Positions 1 through 7,415 of a stretch of 33,608 bases of DNA are shown here, one piece after another (within the stretch, counting starts at the first letter, position 1; each line of letters begins with the position of its first letter). The notes under the pieces are model-generated. The model had not been told where the DNA came from. It did no database searches and was given only the letters and a program-made list of their open reading frames with translations. The position numbers and the translations under genes were made by a program. Source of the DNA: JBBRTJ01 sp038244535 (GTDB lineage Bacteria > Actinomycetota > Acidimicrobiia > Acidimicrobiales > Ilumatobacteraceae); the NCBI GenBank assembly GCA_038244535.1, contig JBBRTJ010000029.1, positions 1 to 33,608 of the forward strand. Reading direction: 5' to 3'.

Positions 1-332
1 AGTGGGTGATGCTGCCGAACGTGCTCGGCATGGCCCTTCACGCCGATGGCGGGCTGATGGCGACCAAGCCCTACGCCGCCGGTGGCGCCTACATCGACCG
101 CATGAGCGACTTCTGCCGTGGCTGCTCGTTCGACCGACGCCGGCGCGTCGGTGAGGACGCCTGCCCGTTCACGACGCTGTACTGGGCGTTCCTCGACCGT
201 CACCGCGACGCCTTCGAGAGGAACCCGAGGATCGTCCAGCAGGTGCGGGCCGCGTCACGTCTCGGTGACCTTGACGCCGTGCGCGCCCGAGCCGCTGAGG
301 TCCTCGCCCGCCTCGACGCCGGCACGCTGTGA
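1..332 (+). CDS. Iron-sulfur photolyase/cryptochrome (PhrB-type), 3' fragment
   Basis: This is the C-terminal end of a flavoprotein of the FeS-BCP group (bacterial cryptochrome/photolyase with an iron-sulfur cluster, Agrobacterium PhrB type); the 5' part lies outside the window and the frame is open from base 3. The family repairs UV photoproducts, mainly (6-4) lesions, or acts as a photoreceptor. Visible evidence is the conserved block MLPNVLGM...ADGG...ATKPYAAGGAYIDRMSDFC and the cysteine pattern C-x2-C-x12-C (in CRGC and DACPFT), which matches the spacing of three of the four cluster ligands in PhrB. A CPFTTLYW motif follows. The protein ends in an Arg/Ala-rich helix. It is followed by 124 bp without a gene. 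The identification rests on about 109 residues but the motif is distinctive. Confidence 0.88.
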   Translation, partial: WVMLPNVLGMALHADGGLMATKPYAAGGAYIDRMSDFCRGCSFDRRRRVGEDACPFTTLYWAFLDRHRDAFERNPRIVQQVRAASRLGDLDAVRARAAEVLARLDAGTL

Positions 333-403
333 CCTCAGGCGCAAAGGAGGCGCACATCCAGGCCGTCGTCGCCAACGCCACCTGCCCAGTCCGAGGACAG
401 GCG

Positions 404-432
404 TTGACCGCTGTCAGGGTCGTGCCTAGCTT
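404..432 (+). promoter_or_regulatory. Putative sigma-70-type promoter of the isochorismatase gene
   Basis: A -35 box TTGACC (404-409), a 17-bp spacer and a -10 box TAGCTT (427-432, TAnnnT) lie 24 bp before the GTG start. Transcription would begin near 438-440, just ahead of the AAGGAGG ribosome binding site at 446-452. Spacing is canonical. Promoter activity is inferred. Confidence 0.5.
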
Positions 433-456
433 GGGCGGACCGAGCAAGGAGGCAGC

Positions 457-1014
457 GTGACATCGCTGGCAGACCGTCCACACAGCGCGCTCATCGTCAT
501 CGACATGCAGCGAGACGTCGTTGGCCACGCGTACGACGTCGAGCGTGTTGTTGCGAACATCAACATCCTCGTCGACAAGGCCCGGGCCGAGAAGGTGGCG
601 GTCATCTGGGTGCAGCACTCCGACGACGACATGCCGCAGGGCTCCGAGGGCTGGCAGTACGTCGCGGAGCTCGAGCGCAACGAAGGCGAGCCGCTCGTAA
701 ACAAGCGCTATGGCGACTCGTTCGAGGAGACCGACCTCGAGTCGCTCCTTGCCGAGCGCAAGGTCGGCCGTCTGGTGGTCACCGGAGCGCAGACCGACGC
801 CTGCATCCGCTCGACGCTGCACGGCGCCCTGGTGCGGGGCTACGACACCACTCTCGTCGGCGACGCGCACACGACCGAGGACATGCGCGAATGGGGGGCG
901 CCGCTCACACCCGATCAGGCCATCGCCTACACGAACCTGTACTGGAGCTGGTCGACGGCTCCTGGTCGCACGGGTGGCACGGTCCCGACGGCCGAGGTCG
1001 ACTTCGCCACCTGA
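457..1014 (+). CDS. Isochorismatase-family cysteine hydrolase
   Basis: This 185-residue protein has the full-length alpha/beta fold of the isochorismatase-like hydrolases, which cleave C-N or vinyl-ether bonds (nicotinamidase, N-carbamoyl hydrolases, isochorismatase). The catalytic triad is visible: D16 in VIDMQ, K83 in NKRYGDSF and the nucleophile C116 in QTDACIRST. The substrate cannot be read from the sequence. The GTG start is set by AAGGAGG at 446-452 and by the promoter just upstream. The gene appears to be a single transcription unit and converges on the crotonase gene, with a 61-bp gap. Confidence 0.9.
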   Translation: MTSLADRPHSALIVIDMQRDVVGHAYDVERVVANINILVDKARAEKVAVIWVQHSDDDMPQGSEGWQYVAELERNEGEPLVNKRYGDSFEETDLESLLAERKVGRLVVTGAQTDACIRSTLHGALVRGYDTTLVGDAHTTEDMREWGAPLTPDQAIAYTNLYWSWSTAPGRTGGTVPTAEVDFAT

Positions 1015-1075
1015 TGACGCGGGCGTCGCCGATCACGTTCAGTCGTCGGCCAGCGGCACGATGGTCTCCGTCGGG

Positions 1076-1855
1076 TCAGGCGCGGGTGAACCGGGGCGGC
1101 CGTCGGCCCGCCATGGCCCGCACGCCCTCGGCGAAGTCGGCCGTGCCGCGCAGGCGGATCTGCTCGGCCCTCTCGTGGCCCGTGGCGGCAGCAACGGCAT
1201 CGGCCAAGCCGGCCCGCAGCGTGGCGCGGATGGCCTCGACGGCGAAGGGCGCGCTCGCCGCGATCTCGGCCGCGAACGTGATGGTTGCCGCATCGAGCTC
1301 GTCGGCTGGATGGACCCGATCGGCCAATCCGATGGCGACCGCCCCGTCGCCGGTGATGCGCCGGCCGGTGTACAGCAGCTCGGCGGCGCGCTGCTGGCCG
1401 ACGAGGCGAGGAAGCGTGACCGAGAGGCCGAAGCCGTGGTGGAAGCCAAGGCGGGCGAAGTTGGCGCTGAAGCGCGCTGTGGTCGAAGCGATGCGGAAGT
1501 CCGCCGAGAGCGCTAGCCCCAAGCCCCCGCCGATCGCCGCGCCCTGCACCGCCGCCACGATCGGCTTGCGGGTTCGAAACAGCCGGACTGCTGCCGTGTA
1601 GAGCTCGCTCGTCGAGTCGGGGCGTGACCCCCGAAAGTCGGCACCGGCGCAGAAGTGCTTGCCCTCGGCGCGCAGCACGACCACGCGGCACGCATCATCG
1701 CGGTCGAGCGCCTCCAGCCCATCGGCGATCGCCACGATCATCTCGACGCTGAAGTAGTTGTCAGGCGGGCGGCAGAGCCGCACCTCGCCGACGTGCTCGG
1801 CGAGCACACCGACCTCGACGATCGGCCCGCTCATGGCAGTCGCGACCTCGGTCAT
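1076..1855 (-). CDS. Crotonase-fold protein (enoyl-CoA hydratase/isomerase family) without the usual glutamates
   Basis: This 259-residue protein has the crotonase fold. The oxyanion-hole motifs are present (HFCAGADFRG around residues 67-76 and GAAIGGGLGLA around 105-115), as are the C-terminal LPRLVG and GLADRVHP segments. The two acid-base glutamates of rat enoyl-CoA hydratase (E144 and E164) align by hand with G113 and F133, so ordinary hydration of enoyl-CoA is doubtful. Other crotonase reactions such as thioester hydrolysis, isomerisation or decarboxylation remain possible. The ATG at 1855 gives the normal family length; a second ATG at 1834 is the alternative. The open frame runs further upstream but has no family similarity there. 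It lies 146 bp downstream of the GH13 gene on the same strand and could be read from it. Confidence 0.85.
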   Translation of the reverse strand: MTEVATAMSGPIVEVGVLAEHVGEVRLCRPPDNYFSVEMIVAIADGLEALDRDDACRVVVLRAEGKHFCAGADFRGSRPDSTSELYTAAVRLFRTRKPIVAAVQGAAIGGGLGLALSADFRIASTTARFSANFARLGFHHGFGLSVTLPRLVGQQRAAELLYTGRRITGDGAVAIGLADRVHPADELDAATITFAAEIAASAPFAVEAIRATLRAGLADAVAAATGHERAEQIRLRGTADFAEGVRAMAGRRPPRFTRA

Positions 1856-2001
1856 CAGCGCACCGTAACTCCACCGGTTCGCAGCGAGCCGCCCGACGCC
1901 TTCCCCGAGGTGCAAGCGCTCGTTGCTCGCCTTCACCGTGAGGATCAGGCGTCGGCGCCCGACTTCGCTCGCCTGCTCCTCGAGGTTGCCGGGCGGTCTC
2001 G

Positions 2002-3483
2002 TCAGAGCGCGAGGACGTGGTACTCGTGTCCGGGAAGGGCGACGTACAGCCCATCGGCCTGCACGGCGGTGCCGTCGCGCTCGTAGACGGCACCCGACAA
2101 CAGGTCGGTGAAGGTGAGTGAGCGACCGTCCAGGTCGGTCCACGGCACCCGCACGCGTCCGTCGGCACCCTGGTCGGTCAGGTTCACCACCACGAGGTGG
2201 CGGCGATCGACGGCCGTCCACGTCCAGGCGGCGAGCCGCTCGGCGCTGCTGTTGTCGGCCCAACCCTCGATCGGGGCCATCGCCCACCCGCCTTGGCGGA
2301 GCCCGCCGGCGAGCGCGGTGAGCAGGCGGTCGACGAACGCCGCCAGCTCGAGATCGGGCTCCTCGATCGGGCGACGGCCGAGGATCACCGGCACGCGCGC
2401 TCGCCGGCCGTCAGCCTCGCCTTCGTGGAGGAGTGCGACGCCGGGCACCGTGAACACCGTGACGAGGGCGGCCCGGTGCGCCGCTGGGTCGAGGACCGAG
2501 GCGGCGCGAGGCTCGTCGTGGTTCTCGACGAAGCGGATGGTGTGGCGCTGGTAGTCCACATCGGCGCCGAGGTGGGCCCTCACCTCGCCTGCGGGGACGC
2601 CGTGCACGAGCCGGTCGTACAGGCGCTTGTCGTAGCAGGCGTCGAACCCCTCGGCGAGGAGCGCGGGCTCGAGGTCCCAGTACGCCTCGGCCCAGAAGAC
2701 GAAGCCGGGATGGGAATCGCGGACCGGGCCGATGACCGTGGGCCAGTAGCCGCGCCCGCCGTCGGGGCTCGGGCCACCCGATGCGTGCTCGCCCCAGGTG
2801 CGCCAGAGCACGTCGTCGAGCATGAGCATCGCCATGTCGCAGCGCACGCCGTCGCACTGGTCGGCGATGCCGCTCACGACCTCGACCATCGCCGCCCGGA
2901 GGCCGGTGTGCGAGGAGTCGAGCTGCACGACCTCGGGCCAAGCCGGGAAGTACGGGTCCCGGCCGCAGGCCAGCACGTGGCCGCCCGCTTCGATGAACGA
3001 TTCGGGGTGAGCGACGAGGTCGTCGGCCGTCCCGGCCACGAAGAACTCGGGGTGCTCGACCACCCAGCGGTGGTCGGGAGCGACGTGGTTGGGCACCAGG
3101 TCGAGCACCAGGCGCACCCCACGGGCGGCGAGCGCGCCTCGGGCGATGGCCAGGCCGGCGGTGCCACCGAGCCGCGGGTCGACCGAGTAGTCACGCACGC
3201 AGTAGGCCGAGCCCACGACGTCGGCCTGGGTCAGGTCGGCCAGCGTCTCAGCCGCTGCCGCCTGCATGCCGGGGTTCGACCGGGCGATCGCGGCACCGCG
3301 CTCGCTGCGCTGCCACACGCCCATGAGCCAGACGGCATCGATGCCGGGCCGAGCGACGTCATCCCACACGTCGTCGGGCACGTTGGCCAAGGTCACGGAC
3401 CGGCCGAGGCGCCCGCTCAGCTCGGTCAGCCACACCCAGGTGAAGATCTCGTGGACGACGGGATCGGCGGGCCAAGGTTTCAT
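2002..3483 (-). CDS. GH13 (alpha-amylase family) glycosidase
   Basis: This 493-residue enzyme belongs to clan GH-H and acts on alpha-glucosidic bonds; the exact substrate is not evident. All four conserved GH13 regions are recognisable. Region I is DLVPNHVA. Region II is GVRCDMAM with the nucleophile D216. Region III is FWAEAYWD with the acid/base E266. Region IV is FVENHDEP with H322/D323. The C-terminal part (LVVVNLTDQGADGRVRVPW) resembles the usual beta-sandwich. No signal peptide is seen, so it is probably cytoplasmic. The ATG at 3483 lies 4 bp after the stop codon of the GH63 gene, so the two are almost certainly co-transcribed and probably translationally coupled; an alternative start at 3534 would overlap the upstream gene. 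The pairing suggests sequential processing of one alpha-glucan or glucoside. Confidence 0.87.
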   Translation of the reverse strand: MKPWPADPVVHEIFTWVWLTELSGRLGRSVTLANVPDDVWDDVARPGIDAVWLMGVWQRSERGAAIARSNPGMQAAAAETLADLTQADVVGSAYCVRDYSVDPRLGGTAGLAIARGALAARGVRLVLDLVPNHVAPDHRWVVEHPEFFVAGTADDLVAHPESFIEAGGHVLACGRDPYFPAWPEVVQLDSSHTGLRAAMVEVVSGIADQCDGVRCDMAMLMLDDVLWRTWGEHASGGPSPDGGRGYWPTVIGPVRDSHPGFVFWAEAYWDLEPALLAEGFDACYDKRLYDRLVHGVPAGEVRAHLGADVDYQRHTIRFVENHDEPRAASVLDPAAHRAALVTVFTVPGVALLHEGEADGRRARVPVILGRRPIEEPDLELAAFVDRLLTALAGGLRQGGWAMAPIEGWADNSSAERLAAWTWTAVDRRHLVVVNLTDQGADGRVRVPWTDLDGRSLTFTDLLSGAVYERDGTAVQADGLYVALPGHEYHVLAL

Positions 3484-3487
3484 GGCT

Positions 3488-6247
3488 CTACCCCCGGGTC
3501 CGGCGGGCGGCGGTGGCGTCGCCCATCGGGGCATCGGCCAGCCGTCGGTAGGGCCGGGCTAACGACCGGCCGCCCCCGGCGAGGATGGCATCGGCGTCGA
3601 GGTCACCGAACAGCTGGATGAGGCGGGCGACCACACCGGTCCACCCGGTCTGGTGCGAGGCCCCGAGCCCGGCGCCGTTGTCGCCATGGAAGTACTCGTA
3701 GAACAGCACCAGGTCACGCCAGTGCTCGTCGGTCTGGAACATCTCGGTGCCGCCGTACACGGGGCGCCGGCCATTCTCGTCGCGCAGGAACGTGCTCACG
3801 AGACGGTCCGAGATCTCCTTGGCGACCTCGAACAGGGTCATCTGGTGGCCGGAGCCGGTGGGGCACTCGATCGTGAAGTCGTTGCCGTAGTACTCGTAGT
3901 GCTGCAGGAGCGCCCGCACGATCACCAGGTTGATGGGGAACCACACCGGACCCCGCCAGTTGGAGTTGCCCCCGAACATCCCGGTGGTCGACTCGGCCGG
4001 CTCGTACTGCACCGTGTACTCGTGACCGCCGATGGCGAACACGTAGGGGTGGTCGAGGTGCCAGCGCGAGATCGACCGGATGCCGTGCGGTCCGAGGAAG
4101 CGCTCCTCGTCGAGCATCCGCCCGAGGATGCGGCGGAGCTTGGGCTCGTTGACGAGCGACAGCACGTGGCGCCCGCTGGCCCCGGGTCGCAGCGGGTCGG
4201 CGATGTTGCCGAGCAGGTCGCCGTTGCGCTCGAGGTAGTCGAGCACCGTGGTACGCAACCGGGGGAAGCGGGTGAGCACGTCGGGATCGAACACGGTGGT
4301 CGCGCACATGGGGAGCAGCCCGACGATCGAGCGCACCTTGAGCCGCATGCCGGTGCCGTCGGGCAGGCGCAGGACGTCGTAGAAGAAGCCGTCCTCGTCG
4401 TCCCACATCTCATCGGGGTGGTCGCCGACCGGGTCGGTGGCGGCCGCAATCAGGAAGAACCGCTGGAGGAAGCTCTGGATGAAGTCCTCGTAGTGGGGAT
4501 CGGTCTCGGCCAGGATCAGGGCGAGGTCGAGCATGTTCTGACTGAACAGCGCCATCCACGCGGTGCCGTCGGCCTGCTCGAGGTGGCCGCCGGTCGGCAG
4601 CGCCGCGCTGCGGTCGAACACCCCGATGTTGTCGAGCCCGAGGAACCCGCCTTCGAACACGTTGCGGCCGCCGGAGTCCTTGCGGTTGACCCACCAGGTG
4701 AAGTTGAGCAGCAGCTTGTGGAACGACTCGCGCAGGAACGCGATGTCCGCTCCTTGCGCACCGCTGACGGCGTCGTCGAGGGAGTGGACCAGGAGCGTGG
4801 CGAGGGCGTGGACCGGCGGGTTCACGTCGCCGAAGTTCCACTCGTAGGCCGGCACCTGGCCCGTCGGGTGCAGGTACCCCGGTGACAGCATGAGGTCGAG
4901 CTGGCCCTTGGCGAAGTCCGGGTCGACCATCATGAGCGGGACCGTGTGGAACGCCAGGTCCCACGCTGCGTACCACGGGTACTCCCACGTGTCGGGCATC
5001 GAGATCACGTCGTGGTTGATCAGGTGGAACCACGACTCGTTGCGGGTGCCCTTGTGAAGCGGTGAGCGCAGGGGGTGGGCGGATCGTTCCCGAAGCCACT
5101 GGTCGACGTCGAAGTTGTAGGTCTGCTTCGACCAGAGCATCCCGGCCAGGGCCTGGCGCATGACCGACCGGGCGTCGTCGCTCACGCTCGGCGGGGTGAT
5201 GGCGTCGTAGAACTCGTCGGCCTCGGCGCGGCGGATGGCCACGATCTCGTCGAAGCCGGCGAAGGGCGCGGGGTGAGCGTCGAGGGCCCCCTCGGCCAGC
5301 CGGATCCTGTACGTGACCGAACCACCAGCGGGGACCACGAAGCGGACGTGAGCCGCCGCCTTGGTGCCCTCGCCGGCAGGGTTGACCGTGCCGGCGCGTC
5401 CGTTGACCACGTGGTCACCGATGCCGTCCTTGGCGAACCCGCTGAACGTGTGATCACCGAACACCCGGGCGGCGTTCGTCTCGTTCTCGCAGAACAGCAG
5501 CGCGGCGCCGGGCTCGCCGTGGAAGTGGAGCTGGCCGAGCTCGTGGTGCTCGACCTGCACCACCGGGTGGTCGCCCGCCACGGTCGACAGGCGGGGCTTG
5601 GGATCGCGCGGGGCCCACGACCAGGTGTTGCGGAACCACAGCGTCGGCAGCAGGTGGATAGCGGCGTCCTCGGGCCCTCGGTTGTGCACCGTGACCCGGC
5701 CGAGGAGGTCCTCGGGGCCGTCCTTGGCGTACTCGACCTCGACATCGAAGTACCGGTTGTCGGCAAAGACACCCGTGTCGAGCAGCTCGTACTCCATCTC
5801 GAAGCGCGACCGCTGGCCGTTGACGCGCACCAGCTCGTCGTAGGGGAACGCGGCGTGTGGGTACTTGTAGAGCCACCGCTGATAGGAGTGCGTCGGAGTG
5901 TTGTCGAGGTAGAAGTAGTACTCCTTGACGTCCTCGCCGTGGTTGCCCTCGCTGTTGGTCAGTCCGAAGAGGCGCTCTTTCAAGATGGGGTCGTGCTCGT
6001 TCCACAGGGCCAGCGAGAGGCAAAGGCGCTGCTTGGTGTCCGACAGACCGGCCATGCCGTCCTCACCCCAGCGATAGGCCCTCGAGCGGGCCTGGTCATG
6101 GGTGAAGTAGTTCCACGCGTCGCCGTTCGACCCGTAGTCCTCTCGCACGGTGCCCCACTGGCGTTCGCTGAGGTACGGACCCCATGCCCGCCAGTCGACT
6201 CCGACCCGCGCCTCGCGCAAGCGCTGTTCCTCGGCAGTCAGTTCCAT
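3488..6247 (-). CDS. GH63-type glucosidase (MGH1-like, (alpha/alpha)6 barrel)
   Basis: This 919-residue protein belongs to the bacterial glucosidases related to GH63 (YgjK and processing alpha-glucosidase I). The N-terminal half is a beta-rich domain (LWFRNTWSW, VTVHNRGPEDAA). The C-terminal half is the (alpha/alpha)6 barrel. Candidate catalytic residues by analogy are D430 in YAAWDLAFH and E851 in YEYFHGDNGAG, close to GASHQTGWT. The ATG at 6247 is preceded by GAGGA (6254-6258 on the minus strand) with 6-nt spacing; the longer frame to 6301 has no such site. No export signal is seen. The GH13 gene follows after 4 bp. The family inverts alpha-glucosidic bonds; whether this one acts on a storage glucan, a compatible solute such as glucosylglycerate, or an imported oligosaccharide is unknown. 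Confidence 0.88.
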   Translation of the reverse strand: MELTAEEQRLREARVGVDWRAWGPYLSERQWGTVREDYGSNGDAWNYFTHDQARSRAYRWGEDGMAGLSDTKQRLCLSLALWNEHDPILKERLFGLTNSEGNHGEDVKEYYFYLDNTPTHSYQRWLYKYPHAAFPYDELVRVNGQRSRFEMEYELLDTGVFADNRYFDVEVEYAKDGPEDLLGRVTVHNRGPEDAAIHLLPTLWFRNTWSWAPRDPKPRLSTVAGDHPVVQVEHHELGQLHFHGEPGAALLFCENETNAARVFGDHTFSGFAKDGIGDHVVNGRAGTVNPAGEGTKAAAHVRFVVPAGGSVTYRIRLAEGALDAHPAPFAGFDEIVAIRRAEADEFYDAITPPSVSDDARSVMRQALAGMLWSKQTYNFDVDQWLRERSAHPLRSPLHKGTRNESWFHLINHDVISMPDTWEYPWYAAWDLAFHTVPLMMVDPDFAKGQLDLMLSPGYLHPTGQVPAYEWNFGDVNPPVHALATLLVHSLDDAVSGAQGADIAFLRESFHKLLLNFTWWVNRKDSGGRNVFEGGFLGLDNIGVFDRSAALPTGGHLEQADGTAWMALFSQNMLDLALILAETDPHYEDFIQSFLQRFFLIAAATDPVGDHPDEMWDDEDGFFYDVLRLPDGTGMRLKVRSIVGLLPMCATTVFDPDVLTRFPRLRTTVLDYLERNGDLLGNIADPLRPGASGRHVLSLVNEPKLRRILGRMLDEERFLGPHGIRSISRWHLDHPYVFAIGGHEYTVQYEPAESTTGMFGGNSNWRGPVWFPINLVIVRALLQHYEYYGNDFTIECPTGSGHQMTLFEVAKEISDRLVSTFLRDENGRRPVYGGTEMFQTDEHWRDLVLFYEYFHGDNGAGLGASHQTGWTGVVARLIQLFGDLDADAILAGGGRSLARPYRRLADAPMGDATAARRTRG

Positions 6248-6327
6248 GGTTGGTCCTCGGTGTCGGGGGGATGACGTGATGATCGTCGCACCACGAGCCA
6301 TGGAGACGCACGGCGGTCACCAACTGT

Positions 6328-6780
6328 TCACCCTGCTGTCAGCCGGGGGCTCACCTCGGCGGCGCGGGCGAGGCGGTTGGCGGTGTCGCGCAGGAAGCTT
6401 CGCAAGGCCATCTCGTAGATCCAGCCCGCCCCTCGGCGGGTGACCGTGAAGGTCGAGTGCCACCGGACGAGGGTCCCGTCCTCGCTCGGCTCGAAGGTCA
6501 CATCGGCGCGGTAGCCGCCGAGGGGCATGCCCGAGACCAGGACGTAGGCGAACCGGTGGGGAGGCTCGTAGGCGACCACCTCCTCGTGACTGGTCGTGCG
6601 GCCGACGCGAAAGCGCCGTTTGGCGCCGACCCCTTCGAGGTCGAGGTCGCCGTCGCCTTCGCGCTCGGCTTCGCTTGCTCGTGACCACGTCACCCAACCT
6701 GCAGTGTCGGCCATGACGGCGAAGAGGCGTTCGGGTGTGGCGGTGGAGGTCGTGGCGACCTCGATCGTGCGCTGCTTCAT
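6328..6780 (-). CDS. SRPBCC-family protein (START/Bet v1-like)
   Basis: This 150-residue protein has the SRPBCC pattern: an N-terminal strand (RTIEVATTSTATPERLFAVMAD), then W...W, then alternating strands (FAYVLVSGMPLGGYRADVTF, GTLVRWHSTF) and a long C-terminal helix. Such proteins bind hydrophobic ligands or act as cyclases/aromatases or polyketide-type carriers; no specific role can be assigned. The ATG at 6780 directly abuts a palindromic operator. A TACCAT box on the minus strand (6793-6788) ends 7 nt before the ATG, so the mRNA is probably leaderless. It is divergent from a TetR gene that probably represses both. The GH63 gene follows after 80 bp on the same strand; co-transcription is possible but not shown. 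Confidence 0.82.
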   Translation of the reverse strand: MKQRTIEVATTSTATPERLFAVMADTAGWVTWSRASEAEREGDGDLDLEGVGAKRRFRVGRTTSHEEVVAYEPPHRFAYVLVSGMPLGGYRADVTFEPSEDGTLVRWHSTFTVTRRGAGWIYEMALRSFLRDTANRLARAAEVSPRLTAG

Positions 6781-6811
6781 GTACCTGATGGTACACGTAC
6801 CGCGTGGTACA
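6780..6811. promoter_or_regulatory. Tandem palindromic operator shared by the SRPBCC and tetR genes
   Basis: Two palindromes of identical format, GTACC-N4-GGTAC, sit at 6781-6794 (spacer TGAT) and 6797-6810 (spacer GCGT), separated by 2 bp. The first extends to TGTACC...GGTACA. Their centres are 16 bp apart. They fill most of the 41 bp between the two divergent start codons and cover both putative -10 boxes. This is the expected binding site of the adjacent TetR-family regulator; binding is inferred. Confidence 0.8.
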
Positions 6812-6813
6812 CT
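6788..6813. promoter_or_regulatory. Divergent leaderless -10 boxes for SRPBCC (minus) and tetR (plus)
   Basis: TACACT (6808-6813, plus) lies 8 nt before the tetR ATG at 6822. TACCAT (6793-6788, minus) lies 7 nt before the SRPBCC ATG at 6780. Both fit TAnnnT with transcription starting at or next to the A of the ATG. A weak -35 candidate for the minus direction is TTGCCA (6818-6813). Both boxes overlap the palindromes, so a bound repressor would block both promoters. Confidence 0.6.
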
Positions 6814-6821
6814 GGCAACCC

Positions 6822-7415
6822 ATGACGACGATCGAGTCAGGCTCGCCCCGCCAGGTGCTGCTCGACGGGGCGATGGCGTACGTCCGCGAGCACGGCGTCA
6901 CCGGCCTGTCGCTGCGCCACCTCGCCGCCGCCATCGGCACCAGCCACCGCATGCTCGTGTACCACTTCGGGTCGAAGGAGGGCCTGCTGGTCGCCATCGT
7001 CGAAGCGGTCGAGGCCGAGGAGCGCCACCGAACCGCCGCCCTGGGCCAGCGCCGGTCCGGTTCGGCCCGCTCCATCCAAGGGGACGGTCTTGCCGCCGGC
7101 TTGAGGGCGGCGTGGGCCGAGTTCTCCTCACCCGAGCACGACCAGGCCGAGCGCCTGTTCTTCGAGCTCTACGGGCAGGCGCTCCAAGGCATCGAACCCA
7201 TGGACTCGCTGCTGCCCGGGCTCGTGCACGACTGGCTCCCCGAGGGTCCGGCGGCGGCCCGCCAAGAGCATCGGCTCGTCATGGCCGTGGTGCGGGGACT
7301 GCTGCTCGATCTGCTCGCCACCGGCGATCGCGTCGAGGTCGATGCCGCCTTCGAGCGCTTCGTCGCGCTGGTGTCACGCCCTCGTCAGCCCGTCAGGGGT
7401 AGCTCACCACGGTGA
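6822..7415 (+). CDS. TetR/AcrR-family transcriptional regulator
   Basis: This 197-residue protein has an N-terminal TetR helix-turn-helix: LLDGAMAYVREHGVTGLSLRHLAAAIG followed by the signature YHFGSKEGLL near residues 47-56. The C-terminal alpha-helical ligand and dimerisation domain (FFELYGQALQGIEPMDSLLPGL) is divergent, so the inducer is unknown. The ATG at 6822 is preferred over the upstream in-frame GTG at 6804, because the latter lies inside the operator and upstream of the likely transcript start. It probably represses itself and the divergent SRPBCC gene. Its 3' end overlaps the convergent beta-helix gene by 23 bp. Confidence 0.9.
   Translation: MTTIESGSPRQVLLDGAMAYVREHGVTGLSLRHLAAAIGTSHRMLVYHFGSKEGLLVAIVEAVEAEERHRTAALGQRRSGSARSIQGDGLAAGLRAAWAEFSSPEHDQAERLFFELYGQALQGIEPMDSLLPGLVHDWLPEGPAAARQEHRLVMAVVRGLLLDLLATGDRVEVDAAFERFVALVSRPRQPVRGSSPR

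Noticed and set aside
2197..3621. A 474-codon plus-strand open frame opposite the GH13 gene
   Set aside because: It is a GC-driven antisense shadow; composition is Gly/Val/Arg/His-rich without domain features.
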